64,000 nt of DNA from Olleya sediminilitoris (GTDB taxonomy: Bacteria > Bacteroidota > Bacteroidia > Flavobacteriales > Flavobacteriaceae). A program made the position numbers and the translations under genes. Below the pieces are notes generated by a model. That model saw nothing but the letters and a program-made list of their open reading frames with translations, made no database searches and had not been told where the DNA came from. Shown piece after piece: positions 42,374 through 50,000 of this stretch; within the stretch, counting starts at the first letter, position 1; every line of letters starts with the position of its first letter. The DNA is taken from NCBI RefSeq assembly GCF_016785945.1, contig NZ_JAEMEF010000002.1:62001-126000 (forward strand), read 5' to 3'.

Positions 42374-44269
42374 ATGTTTTATCATCAATTTTACAGAAAA
42401 AGCATAGATCAACCTGAGCAATTTTGGCTTGAACAAGCCAATAATTTGGAGTGGTTTAAAGTACCAAAAAGCATATTGTCTAAAGATAAATATGTCTATG
42501 ATCAATGGTTTAAAGATGGAGAACTTAACTTAAGTTATTTGTGTGTTGACAAACATATCAAAGAAGGATTTGGAGATCAAAATGCAATTATTTACGATTC
42601 TCCAGTTACCAATACAAAACAGCACATTACCTTTAATCAATTACATCACGAAGTGTCAAAACTTGCAGGTGGATTACAACGTTTAGGATTGCAAAAAGGA
42701 GATACGTGTATCATTTATATGCCTATGATTCCGCAAGTATTATATGCTATGTTGGCATGTGCTAGAATAGGTGTTATACATTCGGTTGTGTTCGGAGGTT
42801 TTGCACCACATGAATTAGCTATTAGAATTAATGACTGTAAGCCAAAAGCAATTATCACAGCTTCAAATGGAGTCGAAATCCAGAAAATTATTCCATACAA
42901 ACCATTTGTAGATCAAGCAATCGCTAAAGCGGAAGTAAAGCCAGAACATGTCATTGTTTTTGATAGACAATTAGGTGTTGAGATTCCGAAGAAAAACTAC
43001 GATGTTGATTATCAAACGTTAGTCGACGAGGCTCCATCAATCGAAGCGATTTCGGTAAATTCCACACATCCTTCTTATATATTATACACTTCAGGAACCA
43101 CAGGAACTCCAAAAGGAATTATTAGAGATACAGGTGGTTATGCAACCGCTTTAAAATTTTCTATGAAATATATCTATGGCGTAAACGAAGGTGAAACCTT
43201 TTGGGCAGCAAGTGATGTTGGTTGGGTAGTAGGACACAGTTTTATAGCTTACGGACCATTATTAAATAGAAATACAACAGTACTTTTTGAAGGAAAACCA
43301 ATTAAAACACCAGACGCATCAACGTTTTGGCGCGTAATTAATGAACATAATGTAAAAGCCATGTTTACAGCTCCAACAGCTATCAGAGCTATTAAAAAAG
43401 AAGACCCTAAAGGTCAGATGTTAAAACGTTTCGATTTGTCTTGTCTAAAATATTTGTTTTTAGCAGGAGAGCGTTGTGATGTTGCAACTCTAAGTTGGAC
43501 AGAAGAAAAACTTCAAATTCCTGTAATTGACCATTGGTGGCAAACCGAAAGTGGATGGCCAATGATTGCAAATATGGTAGGTGTTGCTTTGCAAGACATA
43601 AAACCAGGTTCGGCTGGATTACCTGTATCAGGTTACGATGTTAGAATATTAAATGAAGAAGGAGAGGAAGTAGAATCTAGTGTAGAAGGCTACGTTGCTA
43701 TTAAATTGCCATTACCACCAGGAACATTAAGTAATCTCTGGAAAAACCCAGAACGCTTCAAATCTGGTTATTTAGATCGTTTTCCTGGTTATTATTTTTC
43801 AGGAGATGGTGGTTACAAAGACGAAGATGGTTATATATTTATAACAGGTCGTGTAGACGATATTATTAACGTTGCTGGACATCGTTTATCAACAGCAGAA
43901 ATGGAAGAAATTGTATCCTCACATAAATCTGTTGCAGAATGTGCAGTATTTGGTGTGCATTGTCAGCTTAAAGGTCAAAAGCCACTAGGATTGGTTGTTT
44001 TAAAAACAGAAACTTCACTTAATCATCATACCATTCAAAATGAAATTATACAAGATGTTCGTCGCGAAATTGGTGCTGTAGCTTCCTTTAGAGAGGTTTT
44101 TGTAGTAAACCGATTACCAAAGACAAGAAGCGGAAAAATTCTTCGTAAATTGTTACGTAATATAGCAGATCAACAACAGTATAATATACCATCCACAATT
44201 GATGATGATAGTATTATAGAAGAAATAAAATTAATATACAAAACCAACAAAGTTGGGATTCATAAATAA
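42374..44269 (+). CDS. Propionyl-CoA synthetase-like AMP-forming acyl-CoA synthetase (PrpE/ACSS3-like)
   Basis: This 631-residue enzyme has the AMP-binding motif YTSGTTGTPKGI, the acyl pocket segment LAGERCDVATL followed by IDHWWQTESGW, and the C-terminal catalytic PKTRSGKILRKLL with the lysine that is commonly acetylated. The 'AGERCD' and 'DHWWQTESG' variants match the PrpE/ACSS3 branch, whereas Acs has 'VGEPI' and 'TWWQTETGG'. It probably activates propionate (or butyrate). It is 17 bases upstream of acs. The acyl-CoA carboxylase genes at 54-57.6 kb could process propionyl-CoA. Confidence 0.87.
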   Translation: MFYHQFYRKSIDQPEQFWLEQANNLEWFKVPKSILSKDKYVYDQWFKDGELNLSYLCVDKHIKEGFGDQNAIIYDSPVTNTKQHITFNQLHHEVSKLAGGLQRLGLQKGDTCIIYMPMIPQVLYAMLACARIGVIHSVVFGGFAPHELAIRINDCKPKAIITASNGVEIQKIIPYKPFVDQAIAKAEVKPEHVIVFDRQLGVEIPKKNYDVDYQTLVDEAPSIEAISVNSTHPSYILYTSGTTGTPKGIIRDTGGYATALKFSMKYIYGVNEGETFWAASDVGWVVGHSFIAYGPLLNRNTTVLFEGKPIKTPDASTFWRVINEHNVKAMFTAPTAIRAIKKEDPKGQMLKRFDLSCLKYLFLAGERCDVATLSWTEEKLQIPVIDHWWQTESGWPMIANMVGVALQDIKPGSAGLPVSGYDVRILNEEGEEVESSVEGYVAIKLPLPPGTLSNLWKNPERFKSGYLDRFPGYYFSGDGGYKDEDGYIFITGRVDDIINVAGHRLSTAEMEEIVSSHKSVAECAVFGVHCQLKGQKPLGLVVLKTETSLNHHTIQNEIIQDVRREIGAVASFREVFVVNRLPKTRSGKILRKLLRNIADQQQYNIPSTIDDDSIIEEIKLIYKTNKVGIHK

Positions 44270-44286
44270 AATTTAATCAAAAAAAC

Positions 44287-46194
44287 ATGAGTAATTATCA
44301 CATAAAACATTTAGAAGAATACTACCAAGTATACCGTAAATCCGTCCGTAATCCAGAAAGTTTTTGGGAAGAAATTGCCGAAGAACATTTTATGTGGCGA
44401 AAAAAATGGGATAATGTGTTAAGTTGGGACTTTTCAAAACCAGAAGTTAAGTGGTTTGAAGGTGCCAAACTAAATATAACCGAAAACTGTATAGATAGAC
44501 ATTTATATACAAGAGGTGATAAAACAGCTATTATTTTTGAACCTAATAATCCAGACGAAGAAGCGCTTCATATTACCTACAGAGAATTACATGATCGCGT
44601 CTGCAGATTTGCAAACGTATTAAAGGAAAACGGAATAGGTAAAGGAGATAGAGTTTGTATCTATTTACCAATGATTCCAGAATTAGCAGTTTCTGTTTTA
44701 GCATGCGCAAGGATTGGTGCAATACATTCTGTTGTATTTGCAGGATTTTCTGCCACAGCTTTAGCAACCAGAATTAAAGATAGTGATTGTAAAATGGTAA
44801 TAACATCAGATGGTTCTTATCGAGGTGCAAAAACAATAGATTTAAAAGGTATTGTGGACGAAGCGCTTTTGGAATGTCCTGGTGTAAACAATGTATTAGT
44901 AGCAAAACGTATTAATTCAGAGATTAATATGCAAAAAGGTCGTGACCAATGGTTACAACCATTATTAGATGAAGCCTATCATGACTGCGTACCAGAAATT
45001 ATGGATGCAGAAGATCCATTATTTATTTTATATACCTCAGGATCTACAGGTACACCAAAAGGTATGGTACATACCACAGGAGGATACATGGTATATTCTG
45101 CATATACTTTTAAAAATGTATTTCAATATCGCGAAAAAGATGTCTATTGGTGTACAGCAGACATTGGTTGGATTACAGGACACAGTTATATTGTATATGG
45201 ACCATTATGTAATGGTGCAACCACAGTAATGTTTGAAGGTGTTCCTAGTTATCCAGATTTTGGACGTTTCTGGGAAATTATAGAAAAACATAAAGTCAGT
45301 CAATTTTACACAGCACCAACAGCAATTCGTGCATTAGCAAAAGAAGGTGTAGAACATCTAGAAAAGCACGATTTATCTTCACTTAAAGTATTAGGTACCG
45401 TTGGAGAGCCAATTAACGAAGAAGCTTGGCATTGGTACGATGATAACGTTGGTAAACGTAAAGCGCCAATTGTAGATACATGGTGGCAAACCGAAACTGG
45501 AGGTATCATGATCACACCAATAGCCTTTGCAACACCAACCAAACCAACCTATGCAACCTTACCATTTATTGGTATCCAACCAGCATTAATGGACGAGCAT
45601 GGTAAAGAAATTAAAGGTAATCAAGTAGATGGTCGTTTATGTATAAAATTCCCTTGGCCAAGTATGGCAAGAACCATTTGGGGTAATCACCAACGTTATA
45701 AAGACACCTATTTTTCAGCCTACGATAATAAATACTTTACAGGAGATGGAGCATTACGTGATGAGGTTGGATATTATAGAATAACTGGTCGTGTAGACGA
45801 TGTTATCATTGTCTCTGGACATAACCTTGGAACTGCACCAATTGAAGATGCTATTAACGAGCATCCAGCTGTCTCCGAAAGTGCAATAGTAGGGTTTCCT
45901 CATGACATCAAAGGAAACGCATTGTATGGTTATGTAACCCTTAAAGAAACAGGTGAAAGCAGAAAGCACGATAATTTGCGTAAAGAAATTAATCAACTTA
46001 TAACAGAGCAAATAGGACCAATTGCTAAACTAGATAAAATACAGTTTACAAACGGATTACCTAAAACACGAAGCGGAAAAATAATGCGTCGTATTTTACG
46101 TAAAATTGCCAGTAATGACACAGGTAATCTTGGAGATATAAGTACTTTATTAAATCCAGAATGTGTTGAAGATATAATGGATAATGTATTGTAA
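44287..46194 (+). CDS. acs: Acetate--CoA ligase (acetyl-CoA synthetase)
   Basis: The protein is 635 residues, close to the usual 650. Motifs are YTSGSTGTPKGMVHTTGG, VGEPINEEAWHWY, DTWWQTETGGIM, GRVDDVIIVSGHNLGTAPIE and PKTRSGKIMRRILRKIA, with the regulatory lysine. It converts acetate, ATP and CoA to acetyl-CoA in the cytoplasm. It ends the cluster that begins with porin, symporter and hybrid kinase. The PrpE-like paralogue just upstream suggests separate enzymes for C2 and C3 acids. Confidence 0.95.
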   Translation: MSNYHIKHLEEYYQVYRKSVRNPESFWEEIAEEHFMWRKKWDNVLSWDFSKPEVKWFEGAKLNITENCIDRHLYTRGDKTAIIFEPNNPDEEALHITYRELHDRVCRFANVLKENGIGKGDRVCIYLPMIPELAVSVLACARIGAIHSVVFAGFSATALATRIKDSDCKMVITSDGSYRGAKTIDLKGIVDEALLECPGVNNVLVAKRINSEINMQKGRDQWLQPLLDEAYHDCVPEIMDAEDPLFILYTSGSTGTPKGMVHTTGGYMVYSAYTFKNVFQYREKDVYWCTADIGWITGHSYIVYGPLCNGATTVMFEGVPSYPDFGRFWEIIEKHKVSQFYTAPTAIRALAKEGVEHLEKHDLSSLKVLGTVGEPINEEAWHWYDDNVGKRKAPIVDTWWQTETGGIMITPIAFATPTKPTYATLPFIGIQPALMDEHGKEIKGNQVDGRLCIKFPWPSMARTIWGNHQRYKDTYFSAYDNKYFTGDGALRDEVGYYRITGRVDDVIIVSGHNLGTAPIEDAINEHPAVSESAIVGFPHDIKGNALYGYVTLKETGESRKHDNLRKEINQLITEQIGPIAKLDKIQFTNGLPKTRSGKIMRRILRKIASNDTGNLGDISTLLNPECVEDIMDNVL

Positions 46195-46204
46195 ATAAGT
46201 ATTT

Positions 46205-46298
46205 GGGCATTACACTTTTCCGCTTAAGCTACAAAGTGTCGGGCTTTCACTACTCGCTCTCTGCGAGGAGCTCAAACAGACTGTTCAATCCCTAATGC
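46205..46298 (+). repeat. Dispersed intergenic repeat, copy 2
   Basis: It starts GGGCATTACACTTTTCCGC, contains GTCGGGCTTTCACTACTCGC and ends CAATCCCTAATGC. Ends and order match copies at 161-274 (inverted) and 49785-49885. It follows acs and is followed immediately by a terminator hairpin, as copy 3 is. Confidence 0.7.
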
Positions 46299-46304
46299 AA
46301 AAAC

Positions 46305-46340
46305 AAAACAGGCAACCTTTTAGGGTTGCCTGTTTTGTTT
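46305..46340. terminator. Rho-independent terminator (GCAACC/GGGTTGC family)
   Basis: AAAACAGGCAACC-tttta-GGGTTGCCTGTTTT is a long symmetric hairpin with A and T flanks. It can serve acs and the opposing FAA hydrolase gene. Confidence 0.85.
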
Positions 46341-46357
46341 TAAATATGTTATGTAAA

Positions 46358-46972
46358 TTAGATTACTTTAAAATCTAACAATAATTCTCCTTCAATATAA
46401 GCCTGTAAATGGTCACCTTTAACACTTTCACCAGTACCAAAAGCAGGAGTACCTGTAAAGATTAAATCTCCAGGATTTAAAGTCATAAATTGGGATGTAA
46501 ACGCAATGATTTCAGCAAAATTGTAAATCATAAAATCGGTATTTCCTACCTGTTTTTCTTCATTGTTAATAGTTAAGCTAAAGTTTATGTCGTTTAAATC
46601 TTTAAAATTAGAGACAGGTAAGAAACCAGATATAGGTGCAGCTCCATCAAACCCTTTAGCTAACTCCCAAGGACCTTTACCTTCACGTACTTGGTTTAAT
46701 ACATCTTTGGCAGTATAATCAATACCAATAGCAATATCTGATATATAGTCAGAAGCATCTGTAATGTTTATGTGTTTACCAGTTTTTCCTATTTTAATAA
46801 CTAATTCAGCTTCATAAACCAATTTTGAAGTAAATTCAGGATAAACTAAATCTTTATTATTAGTTAATAAACTAGATTCAGGTTTAGAAAAAATCATCTG
46901 AAACCCTTTGTCAATTGCTTCAAGTTCTGACTTGTCTTTAATATAGTTTTTACCAATAGCTAGTATCTTCAT
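46358..46972 (-). CDS. Fumarylacetoacetate hydrolase family protein
   Basis: This 204-residue protein starts MKILAIGKNYIKD. It has the FAH-fold metal-site pattern VYEAELVIKIGKTGKHI, then YTAKDVLNQVREGKGPW, and the C-terminal PGDLIFTGTPAFGTG. Such small FAH enzymes act as acylpyruvate hydrolases or oxaloacetate decarboxylases. It is transcribed alone. The exact substrate is unknown. Confidence 0.9.
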   Translation of the reverse strand: MKILAIGKNYIKDKSELEAIDKGFQMIFSKPESSLLTNNKDLVYPEFTSKLVYEAELVIKIGKTGKHINITDASDYISDIAIGIDYTAKDVLNQVREGKGPWELAKGFDGAAPISGFLPVSNFKDLNDINFSLTINNEEKQVGNTDFMIYNFAEIIAFTSQFMTLNPGDLIFTGTPAFGTGESVKGDHLQAYIEGELLLDFKVI

Positions 46973-47114
46973 TTTATTTGTTTATTGATTAAAGATTTAA
47001 AAGTAGTTTATTATAATAAGTAATTAGATTTTTATTAAAATAAAAAATAGAGTATTATTAGATAATTGTAATCACTGTTAATTTAAATAACGTTCTTTGC
47101 AATAAGCTTTACAC

Positions 47115-47687
47115 ATGAAAAATATTAGAGATTATATAGAAAAAACGGTTGTGATATCTGACGAGGATTGGCAACTTTTTTCATCTAAATTAAAGAATAG
47201 AGTGTTTAAAAAAAAGAGCATAATTCTTGATGTAGGTGAAACAGAAAACTATATATCTTTTATAGAAAGTGGTATTGCTAGGTTTTTAATTCCTAAAGAA
47301 GATAAGGATAAGGACATTACGTTTGGCTTCTGTTTTAAAAACGAATTTGTAAGTGCATATGATTCTTTTTTGACCAGAAAACCTTCATTATATAGACTAC
47401 AAGCTTTGTCAGATATTTCTATGTGGAGCATTTCTTACTCAGACTTACAAGAGGTTTACGCAAAGAGTTTTGCTGGTAATGTTATAGGACGCTTGTCTTC
47501 AGAACGATTATTTTTAATAAAATCAAAACGCGAACAATCGTTACTAAATCACACTGCAGAAGAGCGTTACCTTAAACTATTTACAGAGCGACCAAATTTA
47601 ATAAAAGAGATTCCATTAAAATACGTTGCTTCTTATATTGGTGTTACTGCACAAGCATTAAGCAGGATTAGAAAACGTATTTCTTAA
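47115..47687 (+). CDS. Crp/Fnr family transcriptional regulator
   Basis: This 190-residue protein has a cyclic-nucleotide-binding-like domain (about 15-130: YISFIESGIARFLIP, ITFGFCFKNEFVSAYDSF). A short C-terminal helix-turn-helix follows (LKYVASYIGVTAQALSRIRK). It is the compact Bacteroidota type that usually lacks the canonical cAMP contacts. It is upstream of a desaturase gene by 60 bases and could regulate it, but no site was found. Confidence 0.9.
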   Translation: MKNIRDYIEKTVVISDEDWQLFSSKLKNRVFKKKSIILDVGETENYISFIESGIARFLIPKEDKDKDITFGFCFKNEFVSAYDSFLTRKPSLYRLQALSDISMWSISYSDLQEVYAKSFAGNVIGRLSSERLFLIKSKREQSLLNHTAEERYLKLFTERPNLIKEIPLKYVASYIGVTAQALSRIRKRIS

Positions 47688-47747
47688 CCTAGGTTCATTT
47701 TAATTGACTTTAAGTATATAGACCTTTGTAAAATTAAAGCAAAGACT

Positions 47748-48482
47748 ATGACAATTTTAATATTTATAATTATTCTGTGGTATACAGGATTATTTTTTCA
47801 AACCTTTTTTTTACATCGTTACGCAGCACACCAAACGTTTACAATGTCAAAAGTAACAGAACGTGTGTGTTTTGTTTTAACATGGGTATTTCAGGGTAGT
47901 AATTACTTAAGTGCTTATGGTTATGGTGTAATGCACAGAATGCATCATGCTTACGCAGATACAGATAAAGATCCACACTCACCTAAATACGATTCTAATG
48001 TGTTTTCTATGATGTGGAGAACAAAAAACATATACCAAGACATTAACAAAAAGCGTATTGCAGTAGCGGACAAGTTTACTAAAAACGTTCCACAATGGAA
48101 AAGTTTTGACAAGTTTGCAAGCTCTAGAGTATCGCGTTTAACTTGGGGAACAGCCTACACCATATTTTTTATTGTATTTGCAACCGCTTGGTGGCAATGG
48201 TTATTGTTGCCAGTAGCCTTTTTAATGGCTCCGATACATGGTGTTATTATTAATTGGTTTGCTCATATTTATGGATACCGTAATTTTAAAGTTAGTGATA
48301 CCTCAAAAAACCTTTTACCAATAGATATTTTAATGATGGGAGAAGGGTATCATAATAACCATCATTCACACAGTGGACGCGCTAATTTTGGAGTACGTTG
48401 GTTTGAAATAGATTTTACGTATTTAATAATGGTGGTTTTAGACAAGCTTAAAATTATTAAAATTAAAAAAACAGCAGTATAG
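47748..48482 (+). CDS. Acyl-CoA desaturase (membrane fatty acid desaturase)
   Basis: This 244-residue membrane di-iron enzyme has the three histidine boxes HRYAAH (His23, His28), HRMHHAYAD and HNNHHSH. Four hydrophobic helices surround them. It is on the short side for stearoyl-CoA desaturases but has all boxes. It introduces a double bond into acyl chains and adjusts membrane fluidity. Transcribed in the same direction as the Crp-like gene. Confidence 0.92.
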   Translation: MTILIFIIILWYTGLFFQTFFLHRYAAHQTFTMSKVTERVCFVLTWVFQGSNYLSAYGYGVMHRMHHAYADTDKDPHSPKYDSNVFSMMWRTKNIYQDINKKRIAVADKFTKNVPQWKSFDKFASSRVSRLTWGTAYTIFFIVFATAWWQWLLLPVAFLMAPIHGVIINWFAHIYGYRNFKVSDTSKNLLPIDILMMGEGYHNNHHSHSGRANFGVRWFEIDFTYLIMVVLDKLKIIKIKKTAV

Positions 48483-48537
48483 TTTAATGTTGGTAAAACA
48501 TGTAAAGCAATCTTAAAAAAATACATAATTTTGTGAC

Positions 48538-49764
48538 ATGAATTTATCAAACGCAATACCATCCAATTTAAAGCCAAAACGCTTAGCAGTAAAACTAACA
48601 GCAAATGGCGAGCAATATGTACACCAAGGTCATCCTTGGGTATTTTCGGATAGTATTGTTAAGATAAATAAAGACGCTAAAACAGGTGACTTAGCCATCA
48701 TTTTTGGTAAACGAAAAAACGCAATGATTGGTATAGGTTTGTATGATGCAAACTCGCCAATACAAATAAAAATGATTTATAATAGCACAGCATCAGTGGT
48801 AATTGATGCTGTGTTTTTTAAGCAAAAAATACAAACAGCCTATTCCAAGAGGCTACCATTACTACAAACTAATACAAATAGTTATAGACTATTATTTGGT
48901 GAAAATGACGGATTTCCATCTTTAATAGCAGACGTCTACGCAGACGTGTTAGTTGTAAAACTATATTCCGAAATTTGGTTACCCTACATTCACACCATTT
49001 TAGAAAGTTTAATAGAAGTCTCTAAATGCAAAACCGTAGTTATGCGTTTAAGTAGAGGATTACAAAACTCTAAAACCCATCAATTAGAAGATGGAGCAGT
49101 CGTTTATGGTACACTTAAAAATGAAGTTGTACAGTTTATTGAGCATGGTGTAAACTTCTCGGCTAACGTAATAAAAGGGCATAAAACAGGTTATTTTCTA
49201 GATCATAGAGATAACCGTAGGCAAGTAGGTTTGTACAGTAAAGGTAAAACCGTTTTAGATGTATTTAGTTATGCAGGTGGATTTTCGGTACATGCATTAG
49301 CCAATCAAGCTACAGAAGTAACAAGTTTAGATATTAGTGCACAAGCCCTAGAAATAGCTAAACAAAACGGAAAGTTAAACAATTATACAGGAAAACATCA
49401 CACCATTGCTGATGATGCTTTTAAAGCCTTAAAACAGTTAGTCAAAAAAGGCGTTGTTTATGACGTGGTTGTTATAGATCCACCAAGTTTTGCTAAACAA
49501 CAAACCGAAATTGACTTAGCCAAAAAAAAATACGCTCAACTGGCACAATTAGGAGAGCAGTTAACAGCCAAAAACGGATTATTAGTTTTAGCAAGCTGTT
49601 CTAGTCGTGTAACAGCACAAGTATTTTATGACATTAATACAACAACATTAAACGCTAGTCAAAGGGCTTTTAAAACCATAAAAACCACACAGCATGATAC
49701 AGATCATCCAATAGGTTTTCCTGAAGGTGCCTATTTAAAATGTGGTTATTATCGTTTAGATTAA
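48538..49764 (+). CDS. Class I SAM-dependent rRNA methyltransferase (RlmI-like)
   Basis: This 408-residue protein has an N-terminal PUA-type domain (VHQGHPWVFSDSI) and a central EEHD-like segment. The Rossmann methyltransferase follows with KGHKTGYFLDHRDNRRQVG, VLDVFSYAGGFSVHAL and motif IV VIDPPSFAKQ. This is the RlmI/RlmK 23S rRNA cytosine-5 methyltransferase layout. It starts 55 bases after the desaturase gene. Confidence 0.9.
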   Translation: MNLSNAIPSNLKPKRLAVKLTANGEQYVHQGHPWVFSDSIVKINKDAKTGDLAIIFGKRKNAMIGIGLYDANSPIQIKMIYNSTASVVIDAVFFKQKIQTAYSKRLPLLQTNTNSYRLLFGENDGFPSLIADVYADVLVVKLYSEIWLPYIHTILESLIEVSKCKTVVMRLSRGLQNSKTHQLEDGAVVYGTLKNEVVQFIEHGVNFSANVIKGHKTGYFLDHRDNRRQVGLYSKGKTVLDVFSYAGGFSVHALANQATEVTSLDISAQALEIAKQNGKLNNYTGKHHTIADDAFKALKQLVKKGVVYDVVVIDPPSFAKQQTEIDLAKKKYAQLAQLGEQLTAKNGLLVLASCSSRVTAQVFYDINTTTLNASQRAFKTIKTTQHDTDHPIGFPEGAYLKCGYYRLD

Positions 49765-49784
49765 ATGGTAGTTAATAAGTATTA

Positions 49785-49885
49785 GGGCATTCCCTTTTGC
49801 CTTTTTTATTAAGGCAAAACGTCAGGCTGTCCGTTATATCTTTTTTAAGAAAAATAAAAAAGGATGCCACTTCCATCCTTAATGC
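49785..49885 (+). repeat. Dispersed intergenic repeat, copy 3
   Basis: It starts GGGCATTCCCTTTTGCC, contains GTCAGGCTGTCCGTTATATC and ends AAAGGATGCCACTTCCATCC followed by TTAATGC. Ends match the copies at 161-274 and 46205-46298. This copy preserves the whole pattern best. Confidence 0.75.
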
Positions 49886-49889
49886 AAAA

Positions 49890-49922
49890 ACAAAAACACA
49901 ACTTTAGGGTTGTGTTTTTTGT
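49890..49922. terminator. Rho-independent terminator
   Basis: AAAACACAAC-tttag-GGTTGTGTTTT, followed by T, lies directly after repeat copy 3. It belongs to the same look-alike family as the hairpin at 46305. Confidence 0.8.
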
Positions 49923-49970
49923 TTTAAGTTAGATTTTCAATTTAAAGTAAACCTTATTGTAAGCACGTAA

Positions 49971-49989
49971 AGTGTTTTCCGCGAAAGCG
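49971..49989. repeat. GCGAAAGC motif repeat, copy 2
   Basis: AGTGTTTTCCGCGAAAGCG matches the element at 38671-38690 with a one-base gap. It lies just beyond the end of the DUF294 gene. Confidence 0.6.
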
Positions 49990-50000
49990 ATATTTATAAC

